Below, in pieces: positions 1 through 8,869 of a DNA stretch of 64,000 bases. The position numbers and the translations under genes are program-made. Every line of letters starts with the position of its first letter. Positions within the stretch are counted from its first letter, which is position 1. The stretch lies in NCBI RefSeq assembly GCF_003325455.1, contig NZ_CP025198.1:1-64000 (forward strand). Direction: 5' to 3'. The notes below the pieces were generated by a model, which worked only from the letters and a program-made list of their open reading frames with translations, was not told the origin of the DNA and ran no database searches. This stretch comes from Acidipropionibacterium virtanenii. GTDB lineage: Bacteria; Actinomycetota; Actinomycetes; Propionibacteriales; Propionibacteriaceae.

Positions 1-1440
1 ATGAGTGCCCAGACGCCGGGAGATCCTGCGGCCGAGCTCGCCGAGGCCTGGACCGCCATCACCCGCAAGGTCTCACCGGCCAACCGCGCCTGGCTCACCA
101 ACAGCCAGCCCGTCACCATGCACACCTCCACCGCGATGATCGCGGTACCCAACGAGTTCACCCGCGACCGCATCGAGACCAAGATGCGCAGCGAGCTCGA
201 GGAGCTCCTCTCCGACCACTTCCGCCGGCCGATCCACCTGGCCATCACCATCGACGCCGACCTCGAGTTGGCTCTGGGGGCGCCCGACAGCCCTGATGAC
301 CAGGACGAGGAGCTCCCTCCGTCCAGCTTCGTCCCCAAGGTCAATCCCGGCGACCCCGACGTCGTCCAGCTCGATCCCCGCACCCCTGAGAACCAGGCCG
401 CCGATCTCAACGGCTCGGTGCGACTCAACCCGAAGTACACCTTCGACTCCTTCGTCATCGGAGCCTCCAACCGGTTCGCCCACGCAGCTGCGGTCGCCGT
501 CGCCGAATCCCCCGGGAAGTCCTACAACCCGCTGATGATCTACGGCGGATCCGGACTCGGCAAGACCCACCTGCTGCACGCCATCGGCCACTACGTCGTC
601 AACTACTACGACAAGGTGCGGGTGCGCTACGTCTCCACCGAGGAACTCACCAACGACTTCATCAACGCCATCGGCACCAACACCGCCAACGAGTTCCGGC
701 GCGCCTACCGCGACATCGACGTCCTGCTGGTCGACGACATCCAGTTCCTGGAGAAGAAGATCCAGACCCAGGAGGAGTTCTTCCACACCTTCAACACGCT
801 TCACAACGCGCAGAAGCAGATCGTGATGACCTCCGACCGGCCCCCGAAGCTCCTGGAAGCCCTCGAGCCGCGGCTGCGCAGCCGGTTCGAGTGGGGTCTG
901 ATGACCGACATCCAGCCCCCGGACCTGGAGACCAGGATCGCCATCCTGAGGCGCAAGATCTCCTCGGAGCGCCTGACCGTCAGCCCCGACGTCCTGGAGT
1001 TCATCGCCAGCCGCATCCAGACCAATATCCGCGAGCTGGAGGGCGCCCTCATCCGGGTCACCGCCTTCGCCAGCCTCAACCGCCAGCCCGTCGACATGTC
1101 CCTGGCCGAGGTCGTGCTCAAGGACCTCATGCCCGACGGCCAGGACTCGCCGGTCACCGCCGAACGGATCATCAACGAGACCGCCGGCTACTTCGGCATC
1201 AGCCGCGAGGACCTGCTCGGCACCTCGCGCACCCAGACCGTCGTCACCGCCCGCCAGATCGCGATGTACCTGTGCCGCGAGCTCACCGATCTCTCCCTGC
1301 CCAAGATCGGCGCCGAGTTCGGCGGCAAGGATCACACCACGGTGATGCACGCCGACCGGAAGATCCGCTCCCTGATGGGGGAGCGTCGCCAGATCTTCAA
1401 CCAGGTCTCCGAGCTCACGAACAGGATCAAGCAGAGCTAA
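1..1440 (+). CDS. dnaA: Chromosomal replication initiator protein DnaA
   Basis: DnaA binds DnaA boxes at oriC, oligomerises with ATP and opens the duplex to load the helicase. The 479-residue protein has the full family layout: N-terminal domain I (about 1-90), an acidic/proline linker, the AAA+ domain with Walker A GGSGLGKTHLL (near 182-192) and Walker B VLLVDDIQF (241-249), and a C-terminal domain IV with the signature GGKDHTTVMHADRKI (from about 441) that reads DnaA boxes. The ATG is the first base of the window, so upstream signals cannot be seen. The DnaA-box cluster lies directly downstream, the usual actinobacterial arrangement. Length and motifs are normal and identity is not in doubt. 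Confidence 0.98.
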   Translation: MSAQTPGDPAAELAEAWTAITRKVSPANRAWLTNSQPVTMHTSTAMIAVPNEFTRDRIETKMRSELEELLSDHFRRPIHLAITIDADLELALGAPDSPDDQDEELPPSSFVPKVNPGDPDVVQLDPRTPENQAADLNGSVRLNPKYTFDSFVIGASNRFAHAAAVAVAESPGKSYNPLMIYGGSGLGKTHLLHAIGHYVVNYYDKVRVRYVSTEELTNDFINAIGTNTANEFRRAYRDIDVLLVDDIQFLEKKIQTQEEFFHTFNTLHNAQKQIVMTSDRPPKLLEALEPRLRSRFEWGLMTDIQPPDLETRIAILRRKISSERLTVSPDVLEFIASRIQTNIRELEGALIRVTAFASLNRQPVDMSLAEVVLKDLMPDGQDSPVTAERIINETAGYFGISREDLLGTSRTQTVVTARQIAMYLCRELTDLSLPKIGAEFGGKDHTTVMHADRKIRSLMGERRQIFNQVSELTNRIKQS

Positions 1441-1502
1441 GGGACGACCCCTAACAACCCCGGTCGCGCAACTCCGCTCCTGGGCCGGACCCTGCCGCGG
1501 GC

Positions 1503-1570
1503 CGGATTTCCCACTCAACAGCCATCTCCGGCCCCAGCGCGACGCAAACCCCCGTTGAGCGGGAAATCCG
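1503..1570. repeat. Palindromic intergenic element, GTTGAGCGGGA family, copy 1
   Basis: Arms 1503-1519 (CGGATTTCCCACTCAAC) and 1554-1570 (GTTGAGCGGGAAATCCG) are inverted copies with one mismatch, separated by 34 bases. The right arm shares the core GTTGAGCGGGA with elements at 17741-17812 and 54497-54515. It lies 60-130 bases after the dnaA stop, so it may end the dnaA transcript or be a dispersed repeat. It has no T-tract. Confidence 0.6.
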
Positions 1571-1618
1571 TCTCCCGCGTCCTGGCGAGCGCGGAAGGTC
1601 GCCCCCTCCACAACAACT

Positions 1619-1843
1619 TGTGGATAACTGGTGGATTCCCGGGGGATGGTTGTCCACAGGCCGGATCTCTCCACATCGGAACACACGCCCTCCACCACGG
1701 CCCACGACGTTGTCCACACCCCCAAACCGCCTTCGACAAGGTCATACGGTAGTTATCCACACCATCCACAGAGGTGATGACTACTACGGCTATACATACA
1801 TCTAGTGGTCTTCCAAGACACCGACCCCACATCTTGTGGATAC
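1619..1843. promoter_or_regulatory. DnaA-box cluster
   Basis: Five 9-mers matching TT(A/G)TCCACA within one mismatch lie in 225 bases in both orientations: 1619-1627 (-), 1650-1658 (+), 1710-1718 (+), 1753-1761 (+), 1835-1843 (-). Boxes with G at position 3 are common in high-GC actinobacteria. Spacing is irregular (tens of bases), as in other actinobacterial origins. Confidence 0.85.
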
Positions 1844-1966
1844 GCCTCGTCATCCTTCTCCCGCCTCATCGCAATCAGAAGCCCTGCTCACGGGACCCGT
1901 ACCGATCCTTCTTGTCCGGAGCAGGAGACTTGACCCGGACACGTGCCCATCCACGAGAGGATCACG

Positions 1967-2785
1967 ATGGCCGTACCAGCCGCCCGAGCAGCTGCACTGA
2001 CCAAGACCTATGGTCGCGCAGACACGTTGGTCGTAGCCCTGGACGCCATTGACGTCAGCTTCGAGGAGGGCCGGTTCACCGCCGTGATGGGCCCCTCGGG
2101 CTCGGGGAAGTCGACCCTCATGCACTGCATGGCGGCCCTCGACCGGCCCACAGCGGGCCAGGCGTTCATCGGGGAGACCGACATCGCGACCCTCAAGGAC
2201 AACGCCCTCACCGAGCTGAGACGAGACCGGATCGGTTTCGTCTTCCAGTCCTTCAACCTGGTGCCCACCCTCACCGCCCGCGAGAACATCCTGCTGCCCC
2301 TGGCCATCTCCGGCCGCAAACCCGATCCCGACTGGTTCACGCACGTCGTCGAGACCGTCGGTCTGGCCGACCGGCTCTCCCACAAACCTTCGGAACTGTC
2401 CGGCGGCCAGCAGCAGCGCGTCGCCTGCGCCCGGGCCCTGGTCACCAGGCCGCAGATCATCTTCGCCGACGAGCCCACCGGCAATCTCGACTCCACCTCC
2501 TCTGCGGAGGTGCTGGAGTTCCTGCGCTCCAGCGTCGACGAGATGGGGCAGACCATCGTCATGGTCAGTCACGACCCGGTCGCCGCCTCCTACGCCGATC
2601 GCGCCCTCTTCCTCGCCGACGGCCGGATCGTCGAGGATCTGCCCGATCCGGACCGGGACGACATCCTGGCCACCATGGCCCGACTCGACACCCGGGCCGG
2701 CCGGCCGCGACACGCCGAACCCGTCGCACCCCCGAGCACGCAGAGTTCCGGCGTCAGCGGTCGCGCTGAGACCACGGAGCACTGA
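1967..2785 (+). CDS. ABC transporter ATP-binding protein (MacB/LolD-type)
   Basis: This is a cytoplasmic ATPase for an export-type or mechanotransmission ABC system. It has Walker A GPSGSGKSTL, Q-loop FVFQSFNLV, signature LSGGQQQRVACARAL, Walker B IIFADEPTGNLD and the switch histidine in MVSHDP, in the order typical of the MacB/LolD/YknY branch. I chose ATG 1967 because a GAGAGGA ribosome-binding site sits at 1955-1961; an in-frame upstream ATG at 1943 has none. The protein is 272 residues with a proline/alanine-rich C-terminal tail. It lies 2 bases ahead of an FtsX-type permease, so both are surely one unit. The substrate is not predictable. Its position between oriC and dnaN is unusual. Confidence 0.9.
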   Translation: MAVPAARAAALTKTYGRADTLVVALDAIDVSFEEGRFTAVMGPSGSGKSTLMHCMAALDRPTAGQAFIGETDIATLKDNALTELRRDRIGFVFQSFNLVPTLTARENILLPLAISGRKPDPDWFTHVVETVGLADRLSHKPSELSGGQQQRVACARALVTRPQIIFADEPTGNLDSTSSAEVLEFLRSSVDEMGQTIVMVSHDPVAASYADRALFLADGRIVEDLPDPDRDDILATMARLDTRAGRPRHAEPVAPPSTQSSGVSGRAETTEH

Positions 2786-2787
2786 CC

Positions 2788-5406
2788 ATGTGGCGCGCCA
2801 CCTGGAAGTCGCTGTGGGCCAGGAAGCTGCGACTCCTGCTGTCCACCTTGGCGGTCGTGCTCGGAGTCGCCTTCGTCGCCGGGTCGTTCATCTTCACCAC
2901 CATGCTCCAGGGATCCTTCGACTCCATCGTCAAGGGAACCGTCGCCGACGTCGAGGTGCAGCCGCGCGACAATGCCGTCAACTCCGCCAGCGGCTCCGGC
3001 GACGGTACCGCCACCAAGACCTCGACCCCCACCCTCGATCCCGGCCTGATCCAGAAGATCCGCCGTCTCGACGGAGTCCTCGACGTCCAGGGATCGGTCT
3101 CGGCCACCGGCGTCCACGCCATCGGCAGCGACGGCCGCGTGATCGCCTCCTTCGGACCCCCTCAACTCGGCTTCAGCTGGTACACACTGCCCGCCTTCGG
3201 CGGCCGGCCCGGCGTCGTCCTCAAGTCCGGACACTCCCCCACCAGCGATTCCGAGGTCGTCGTCGACCCCCAGACCCTTGAGAAGTCCGGATACCGCATC
3301 GGGGACCGGATCCGCATCATCACCCCTGATCAAGGCACTGTCAGGGCCACCGTCGTGGGCACCGCGACCTGGGGCTCGGGAGGCACGGCGGGAGCCTCCT
3401 ACCTGTTCTTCAGCCGGCATCGTGCCCAGCAGCTGTTCGTCGACGGGGCCGACGCCTTCACGGGCATCGGCATCCGGACCAGCCCGGGCGCCGACCGCGA
3501 CGACGTCGCCCGCCGGGTCAACCGCATCGTCCCCGGCAACTTCAAGGCCACCAACGGCCAGACCATCGCCGACGAGACGACCTCCCAGATCAACGACGCG
3601 CTCAAGTACGTCAACACCTTCCTGCTGATCTTCGCCGGGATCTCCCTGGTCGTCGCCGCCTTCCTCATCGTCAACACCTTCTCGATCCTGGTGGCCCAGA
3701 GATCGCGCGAACTCGCCCTCTACCGGGCCATCGGCGCGTCCCGGCGCCAGATCCGGGGCACGGTGCTCGTCGAGGCACTCATCGTCGGTCTGGCCGGTTC
3801 GGCCCTGGGGGTGGTCGCCGGTATCGGGGTGGCCTACCTCATCAAGTACTTCATGGCCGTGGCCGGCTACGACATGGGAGTCTCCCGGCTCACCGTGCCG
3901 CTGCGGGCGGTCGTCGTCCCGGTGGTCGTCGGCGTGGCAGTCACCCTGATCGCCGCCCTCATGCCCGCCCAGCGGGCCACCGAGGTGCCGCCGGTCGAGG
4001 CCATGACGGGAGCCGCCGTCGAGAAGTCCCAGGGGCTCGGGGATCGCGCCGCGGCCGGGGTGACGATGGCCCTGTTCGGGTTGCTCGGGCTGGTCATCGG
4101 GCTGTGGGGACATCCCGGCCACAACGCCGTCTGGGCGGGCGTCGGGATGGGGCTGGTGACGATCGGTGTGGCCATCGCCTCCCCGCTGCTCGGCCGGCCC
4201 GTGGTCTGGCTCGTGGGACGCGCCTACCGGATCGGTTTCGGGGAGGTCGGGCGGCTCGCCGAACTGAACTCCGTCCGCCAGCCCAGGCGCACCGCCGCGA
4301 CGGCGTCGGCCCTCATGATCGGTCTCACCCTGGTCTCCCTGATGACGGTCTTCGGAGCCTCCGCCAAGGTCTCGGTCACCGACTCGGTGCACCAGAGCCT
4401 GCGCGGCGACTTCGTCATCGGCAGCCAGTCAGGGTCATTCCCCCGGTCCGTGGCCGAATCCGTCAGCAGGGTCCACGGGGTCTCCAAGGTCCACGCGATG
4501 AGCACCACCGCGCTCGTCAAGGTGCCCGCCGACGGCAGCATCCCCGACATCCGGCACGGTGCGGGCGACGCCGACGCCTACCTCATCGTCGGTGCCATGA
4601 AACCCGGCGACATCGACCGGATCTATCCCCAGAGGATCACCTCCGGACGAGCCTTCAGGGCCGCCGACGAGCTCATCGTCGCTTCCAGCACCGCCACCGC
4701 GAAACACCTGAAGGTCGGGTCCACCGTGCTCGGCTACAGCCCCAGCAGGCAGAAACTCATCTCCTTCACCGTCGTGGGCCTGTACGACTCCGGGGACGCG
4801 CAGTCCGTCGCCGACTACTGGACGTCGACCGCCACCCTCAGCCCCGTCGGGCTGGACAAGAGGCTCAGCTTCGTATCGGTCGACGCCTCCCCGGGCGCCG
4901 ACCCGGCCCAGGTGAAGAAGGGTCTGGAGAGGGCCACCACCGACACGCCGCTGGTCTCGGTGATGGACGTCGACGAGTACGCCGCCCAGCAGACCGAGCA
5001 GGTCGACCAGATCCTGGTGTTCATCTACGCCCTGCTGGGGCTGAGCATCGTCATCGCCGTCCTGGGCATCGTCAACACGCTGGGACTGTCCATCATCGAA
5101 CGCACCCGGGAGATCGGGCTGCTGCGGGCCATCGCCCTCAAGCGCCGCGAGATCCGTCTCATGATCACCCTGGAATCGGTGGTCATCTCGCTGCTGGGGG
5201 CCACCGTCGGGCTGATCCTCGGAGTCGGATTCGGAGCCGCGCTGCAGCATCTGATGGCCGATCAGGGGATCACCGTGCTGTCGGTGCCGTGGAGGCGGCT
5301 GCTGGTCTTCCTGGCCGCCGCCGCGATCGTCGGCGTGCTGGCCGCGGTGTGGCCGGCCCGGCGCGCCACCCGGATCGACATCCTCAAGGCCGTCTCCAGC
5401 GAATGA
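2788..5406 (+). CDS. ABC transporter permease, duplicated FtsX domains
   Basis: This is the membrane partner of the preceding ATPase. The 872-residue protein begins with a hydrophobic helix (LLLSTLAVVLGVAFVAGS), followed by a large extracytoplasmic MacB-like domain. A first FtsX triple-helix block lies near residues 265-400, further helices at about 420-470, a second periplasmic domain, and a second FtsX block at about 745-865 ending in the ARRATRIDILKAVSSE motif. This 8-10 helix design is that of stand-alone MacB/YtrF-type permeases in Gram-positives, which often export peptides or lipoproteins or give antimicrobial resistance. Function here is open. The ATG at 2788 follows the ATPase stop by 2 bases. 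Confidence 0.9.
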   Translation: MWRATWKSLWARKLRLLLSTLAVVLGVAFVAGSFIFTTMLQGSFDSIVKGTVADVEVQPRDNAVNSASGSGDGTATKTSTPTLDPGLIQKIRRLDGVLDVQGSVSATGVHAIGSDGRVIASFGPPQLGFSWYTLPAFGGRPGVVLKSGHSPTSDSEVVVDPQTLEKSGYRIGDRIRIITPDQGTVRATVVGTATWGSGGTAGASYLFFSRHRAQQLFVDGADAFTGIGIRTSPGADRDDVARRVNRIVPGNFKATNGQTIADETTSQINDALKYVNTFLLIFAGISLVVAAFLIVNTFSILVAQRSRELALYRAIGASRRQIRGTVLVEALIVGLAGSALGVVAGIGVAYLIKYFMAVAGYDMGVSRLTVPLRAVVVPVVVGVAVTLIAALMPAQRATEVPPVEAMTGAAVEKSQGLGDRAAAGVTMALFGLLGLVIGLWGHPGHNAVWAGVGMGLVTIGVAIASPLLGRPVVWLVGRAYRIGFGEVGRLAELNSVRQPRRTAATASALMIGLTLVSLMTVFGASAKVSVTDSVHQSLRGDFVIGSQSGSFPRSVAESVSRVHGVSKVHAMSTTALVKVPADGSIPDIRHGAGDADAYLIVGAMKPGDIDRIYPQRITSGRAFRAADELIVASSTATAKHLKVGSTVLGYSPSRQKLISFTVVGLYDSGDAQSVADYWTSTATLSPVGLDKRLSFVSVDASPGADPAQVKKGLERATTDTPLVSVMDVDEYAAQQTEQVDQILVFIYALLGLSIVIAVLGIVNTLGLSIIERTREIGLLRAIALKRREIRLMITLESVVISLLGATVGLILGVGFGAALQHLMADQGITVLSVPWRRLLVFLAAAAIVGVLAAVWPARRATRIDILKAVSSE

Positions 5407-5479
5407 GCAGGGATGACGCCGTGGCGAGGTTCACGGCGTCCAACCCTCAAGCCGACCTTGTGACAGGCCGTGCAGGAAG

Positions 5480-5509
5480 CTGACCCACAAGGATGATCGT
5501 GGATATGAT
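5480..5509 (+). promoter_or_regulatory. Possible dnaN promoter
   Basis: A good -10 hexamer TATGAT lies at 5504-5509, with a weak -35 (CTGACC, 5480-5485) 18 bases upstream. dnaN has a 160-base leader gap after the ABC permease, so it needs its own promoter. The call rests on hexamers only. Confidence 0.35.
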
Positions 5510-5517
5510 CAGGGCGC

Positions 5518-5535
5518 AGGCACCTTCGGGTGCCT
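5518..5535 (+). other. UUCG-loop hairpin in the dnaN leader
   Basis: A perfect 7-bp stem (AGGCACC 5518-5524 / GGTGCCT 5529-5535) closes on a TTCG tetraloop, 33 bases before the dnaN start. It lies just after the predicted -10, so it would be at the 5' end of the dnaN mRNA and might stabilise it or limit its translation. There is no T-tract, so a terminator is less likely. Confidence 0.45.
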
Positions 5536-5568
5536 CGCAGCAAGCCTGACCCGAAGAAGGGGATCCAC

Positions 5569-6729
5569 GTGAAGATCCGTCTGGAACGCGATGTCATGGC
5601 CGACGCGGTCGCGTGGGTCGCCCGCACCCTTCCGAATCGTCCCGCCGTACCGATCCTGGCCGGGCTCCTGGTCAGGGCGAAGGGCTCGGAGGTGACGCTG
5701 TCGGGCTCCGACAACGAGACCACCGGACAGATCACGCTGCCAGCCCAGGTCGATGAGGAGGGCGAGGCCCTGGTCTCCGGCAAGCTGCTGGCCGACATCG
5801 CCCGCTCGCTGCCCGCCAAGCCCGTCGAGATCAGCGCCGACCCCGCCCGGATGGAACTGGTCTGCGGATCCGCCCGCTTCACCCTCCAAGGCCTGCCGGT
5901 CGAGGAGTACCCCGCCCTGCCGGAGATGCCCGCGGCCACCGGCACCGTCGCCGCCGAGGTCTTCGCCCGGGCCGTCGCCCAGGTCGTGGTGGCGGCCGGC
6001 CGCGACGAGCTGCTGCCCGTGTTCACCGGCGTCCGCGTCGAGATCGACGGCGACACCCTCTCCCTGCTGGCCACCGACCGGTACCGGATGGCCCTCAAGG
6101 AGATCACCTGGAACCCGACCACCACCGATCTGGAGGCCACCGCCCTGGTGCCGGCCAAGGTGCTCAACGAGACCGCCCGTTCCATGACCTCGGGCGAGGA
6201 GGTCACCGTCAACCTGTCCTCGGGAAGCACCGGAGACGGACTGGTCGGCTTCGAGGGCACCGGCTCCTCGGGCAGCCGCAGGATGACCACCCGGCTGCTC
6301 GACGGCGAGTTCCCCAAGGTGCGCCACCTGATGGATATCAAGGCCACCCGCTCGGTACGGGTGCGCACCGACGAACTCATGGCCGCCGTACGCCGCGTCG
6401 CCCTGGTCGCCGAGCGCAACACCTCCCTGAGGATGACCATCAACGAGGACGACATCGCCCTGTCGGCGGCCACCGGGGACCAGGCCCAGGCCTCCGAGGC
6501 CATTCAGGCCGCCGTCACCGATCACGTCGACGGCGATCCGACCATCACGGCCGCCGGATTCAACCCGCACTACCTCAGCGACGCCCTGGGCGCCCTGGAC
6601 ACCCCCTACGTCGACTTCTCCTTCACCGCACCCGGAAAGCCCTGCCTGGTCACCGGCGTCAACGATCTCGAAGGGGAGTCGGAGGGCGACTACAAGCACG
6701 TCATCATGCTGATGAGGCTGCCGTCCTGA
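5569..6729 (+). CDS. dnaN: DNA polymerase III subunit beta (sliding clamp)
   Basis: The ring-shaped clamp holds DNA polymerase III on DNA. The 386-residue protein starts MKIRLERDVMADAVAWVART and shows three clamp repeats. Conserved stretches include NRPAVPILAGLLV, LLATDRYRMA and the C-terminal MLMRLPS, close to the canonical M-P-M-R-L end that forms the partner-binding pocket. I chose GTG 5569, preceded by GAAGAAGGGG at 5553-5562. An upstream GTG at 5530 lies within a hairpin and would add 13 residues absent from the family. It is separated from dnaA by the ABC exporter rather than lying directly behind oriC. Confidence 0.97.
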   Translation: MKIRLERDVMADAVAWVARTLPNRPAVPILAGLLVRAKGSEVTLSGSDNETTGQITLPAQVDEEGEALVSGKLLADIARSLPAKPVEISADPARMELVCGSARFTLQGLPVEEYPALPEMPAATGTVAAEVFARAVAQVVVAAGRDELLPVFTGVRVEIDGDTLSLLATDRYRMALKEITWNPTTTDLEATALVPAKVLNETARSMTSGEEVTVNLSSGSTGDGLVGFEGTGSSGSRRMTTRLLDGEFPKVRHLMDIKATRSVRVRTDELMAAVRRVALVAERNTSLRMTINEDDIALSAATGDQAQASEAIQAAVTDHVDGDPTITAAGFNPHYLSDALGALDTPYVDFSFTAPGKPCLVTGVNDLEGESEGDYKHVIMLMRLPS

Positions 6730-6918
6730 ACCAGCCGGTGACCCCTTGGAACCCCGGGCGGGTCGTGTCTGTGACCGCCTCCGACTTCGGGGCTGGTCCG
6801 GGTCGGCATCCGGGGCGAGGTCTCCCAGCGGCGGGGCGGAGTCACATAGCACGTCACTTCAAGAAATAGTGGACGGGGTGGTGAAAAAGCCGCTGAGCGG
6901 CCGTGCGACACTCCCAGC

Positions 6919-7620
6919 ATGAGGACGATCGACGTAGTCAGGCGGGCCGTGGACACCGCTCATGCGGGGCTCGGCGCACCGTCCTGGCCGGATCCCCACC
7001 AGGGGCGACGGGTCACCGAGGCCGAGTACGGACGGTTCACCGACCCCGAGCGCTACCGCGTCCTCTCACTGCGTCTTCAGGCGTGGTCCCAGGTGCTCTC
7101 CGAACAGTTCGGGGTGACCGTCGACCACGACGTCCCCCAGCGCATCCGGACCCCCGCCGACCCCGATGACTCGGCCACCGTCACCGCCACCACGTCCACC
7201 TGGCGCAGCCCTCGCCCCGACACCCTCGCGCTGCGCGTCACGACCTTGGACGTCGACGGCCAGACCTTCATCGAACTGGGCATCGACGCCGACCCGCTCG
7301 ACTTCGTCGTGATCCCCGAATGCGGCTGCGACGCCTGCGACTCCGGGTCGGCCGACCTGATCTCCCAGCTCGACAACGTCATCGGCTCCGCCGCGCAGGG
7401 GGACCTCACCGTGGTCACCGGGCCCCGAAGGGCCCACGATGACGCCGCATCAGACAGCGCCGAACCCACCTTCCTCATCGTCGGCACCGGATCCGGCTGG
7501 TCCTTCGACGGTGACGACCCCGCCGAACCAGCCGAGATCATCGACGCCGTCCGCTCCGGCGACGACCCCCACCTGCCCTCCGGCTGCACCGTCCGCCACG
7601 GCGCCGGATGGCTCGGATGA
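6919..7620 (+). CDS. DUF6226-like protein
   Basis: A 233-residue soluble protein with no signal peptide or membrane segment. It has a Cys cluster ECGCDACDSGSADL near residues 134-147 and a conserved tryptophan/glycine region GSGWSFDGDD near the C-terminus. This pattern matches what I recall of the DUF6226 family of actinobacteria, whose role is unknown. The Cys-x-Cys-x2-Cys spacing could bind a metal but this is not shown. It occupies the slot between dnaN and recF where many actinobacteria carry gnd or nothing. The ATG at 6919 has no strong ribosome-binding site. About 190 bases separate it from dnaN. Confidence 0.7.
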   Translation: MRTIDVVRRAVDTAHAGLGAPSWPDPHQGRRVTEAEYGRFTDPERYRVLSLRLQAWSQVLSEQFGVTVDHDVPQRIRTPADPDDSATVTATTSTWRSPRPDTLALRVTTLDVDGQTFIELGIDADPLDFVVIPECGCDACDSGSADLISQLDNVIGSAAQGDLTVVTGPRRAHDDAASDSAEPTFLIVGTGSGWSFDGDDPAEPAEIIDAVRSGDDPHLPSGCTVRHGAGWLG

Positions 7621-7666
7621 TGCGACAGGGCGATCAGGAGGGAGCCAGCGTCTAGGCTTGGCCCCG

Positions 7667-8869
7667 ATGTTTGTCGAGCATCTTTCCCTGACCGATTTCC
7701 GGTCCTATGTGCGCGCCGAGGTGCCGATGAGCCCCGGCGTGAACACCTTCGTGGGCTCCAACGGCCAGGGCAAGACCAACCTCGTCGAGGCCGTCGAGTA
7801 CCTCTCCAGCCTCTCCTCCCACCGCGTCAACCAGGACGCACCGCTGATCCGGATGGGTGCCGACCAGGCCGTCATCCGGGGTCGCGTGCGCGCCGGGACC
7901 GACGACGCCCGTGCCCTCCTGCTCGAACTCGAGATCAACTCGCACCGCGCCAACCGGGCCCGCATCAACCGCGCCCCGATGCCGCGCACCCGCGATCTCC
8001 TCGGAGTGCTGCGCTGCGTCGTCTTCTCCCCCAACGACCTCGCCATCGTCCGCGGCGACCCGGCTGACCGCCGCACCTTCCTCGACGGCCTGGTGATCAC
8101 CCGCTGGCCCCGGATGGCCGGCGTCAAGGCGGACTACGAACGGGTCCTGCGCCAGCGCAACGCCCTGCTGAAATCCTTGTCAGGACGCGGCGCCACGGCC
8201 GGCGAGGAGATCGGCGCCACCCTGGAGATCTGGGACGACCAGCTCGCCACCATCGGGGCCGAACTCCTCTCGGCCCGCCTCGACACCCTTACCGCCGTCA
8301 TGCCGCTCGCCTCCGGCGCCTACCGCGAGATCGCCCCGGTCAACGACATCGCCACCGCCGACTACCGCGCCAGCATCGACCTGTCGGACCTCTGGGAACC
8401 CACCTCCCAGGAACCCGCCTCCCCTGATGACGCCGGCCGTCCCGGCGTCGACCGGTCCCGGCTCCACGAGAGGTTCCTCGACGCTCTGGCCGCCAGACGC
8501 CGCGACGAGCTGGTCCGCGGAGTCACCCTGGTCGGCCCCCACCGCGACGACATCGTGCTGTCGGTCGGCGAGATGCCCGCCAAGGGATACGCCTCCCACG
8601 GCGAGTCCTGGTCGCTGGCCCTGGCCCTGCGTCTCGCCTCCTTCCAGCTGCTGCGCGCCGACGGCGTCGAACCGGTCCTGGTGCTCGACGACGTCTTCTC
8701 CGAACTCGACTCCACCCGGCGGGACCGCCTTGCGGTATCGGTCATCGAGGCCGACCAGGTGCTCGTCACCGCCGCCGTCGGCACCGACGTCCCCGACCGC
8801 CTGGCCGGACGCCGGTTCCACGTCGGCGGAGGGGACGTCCGTCCCGTGCAGGAGGACGGCGATGACTGA
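7667..8869 (+). CDS. recF: DNA replication/repair protein RecF
   Basis: RecF is an SMC-like ATPase that loads RecA at gapped DNA. The 400-residue protein starts MFVEHLSLTDFRSY, the standard RecF N-terminus, with Walker A GSNGQGKTNL (about 30-39), the ABC-type signature region GESWSLALALRLASF, and Walker B VLVLDDVFSELD followed by the conserved ARG-type tail. I chose ATG 7667 because family similarity begins precisely there; the open frame further upstream is composition-driven. Its stop overlaps the start of dciA by 8 bases, so the two are translationally coupled. Confidence 0.97.
   Translation: MFVEHLSLTDFRSYVRAEVPMSPGVNTFVGSNGQGKTNLVEAVEYLSSLSSHRVNQDAPLIRMGADQAVIRGRVRAGTDDARALLLELEINSHRANRARINRAPMPRTRDLLGVLRCVVFSPNDLAIVRGDPADRRTFLDGLVITRWPRMAGVKADYERVLRQRNALLKSLSGRGATAGEEIGATLEIWDDQLATIGAELLSARLDTLTAVMPLASGAYREIAPVNDIATADYRASIDLSDLWEPTSQEPASPDDAGRPGVDRSRLHERFLDALAARRRDELVRGVTLVGPHRDDIVLSVGEMPAKGYASHGESWSLALALRLASFQLLRADGVEPVLVLDDVFSELDSTRRDRLAVSVIEADQVLVTAAVGTDVPDRLAGRRFHVGGGDVRPVQEDGDD

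Larger units (their letters stand above)
1441..1966. other. Putative replication origin (oriC), dnaA downstream region
   Basis: This 526-base non-coding stretch follows dnaA and holds DnaA-box 9-mers on both strands: 1619-1627 (minus, perfect TTATCCACA), 1650-1658 (TTGTCCACA), 1710-1718 (TTGTCCACA), 1753-1761 (perfect TTATCCACA) and 1835-1843 (minus, one mismatch, GTATCCACA), plus weaker CATCCACA-like copies near 1763. The stretch around 1741-1805 is AT-richer than its surroundings (TATACATACATCTAG) and is the likely unwinding element. Elsewhere in actinobacteria oriC sits between dnaA and dnaN. Here an ABC transporter separates it from dnaN. A palindrome (1503-1570) lies at the dnaA-proximal end. 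Confidence 0.88.

Noticed and set aside
5530-5568. Upstream GTG start for dnaN
   Set aside because: Lies within a hairpin, adds 13 residues not seen in clamp proteins, and the downstream GTG has the better ribosome-binding site.
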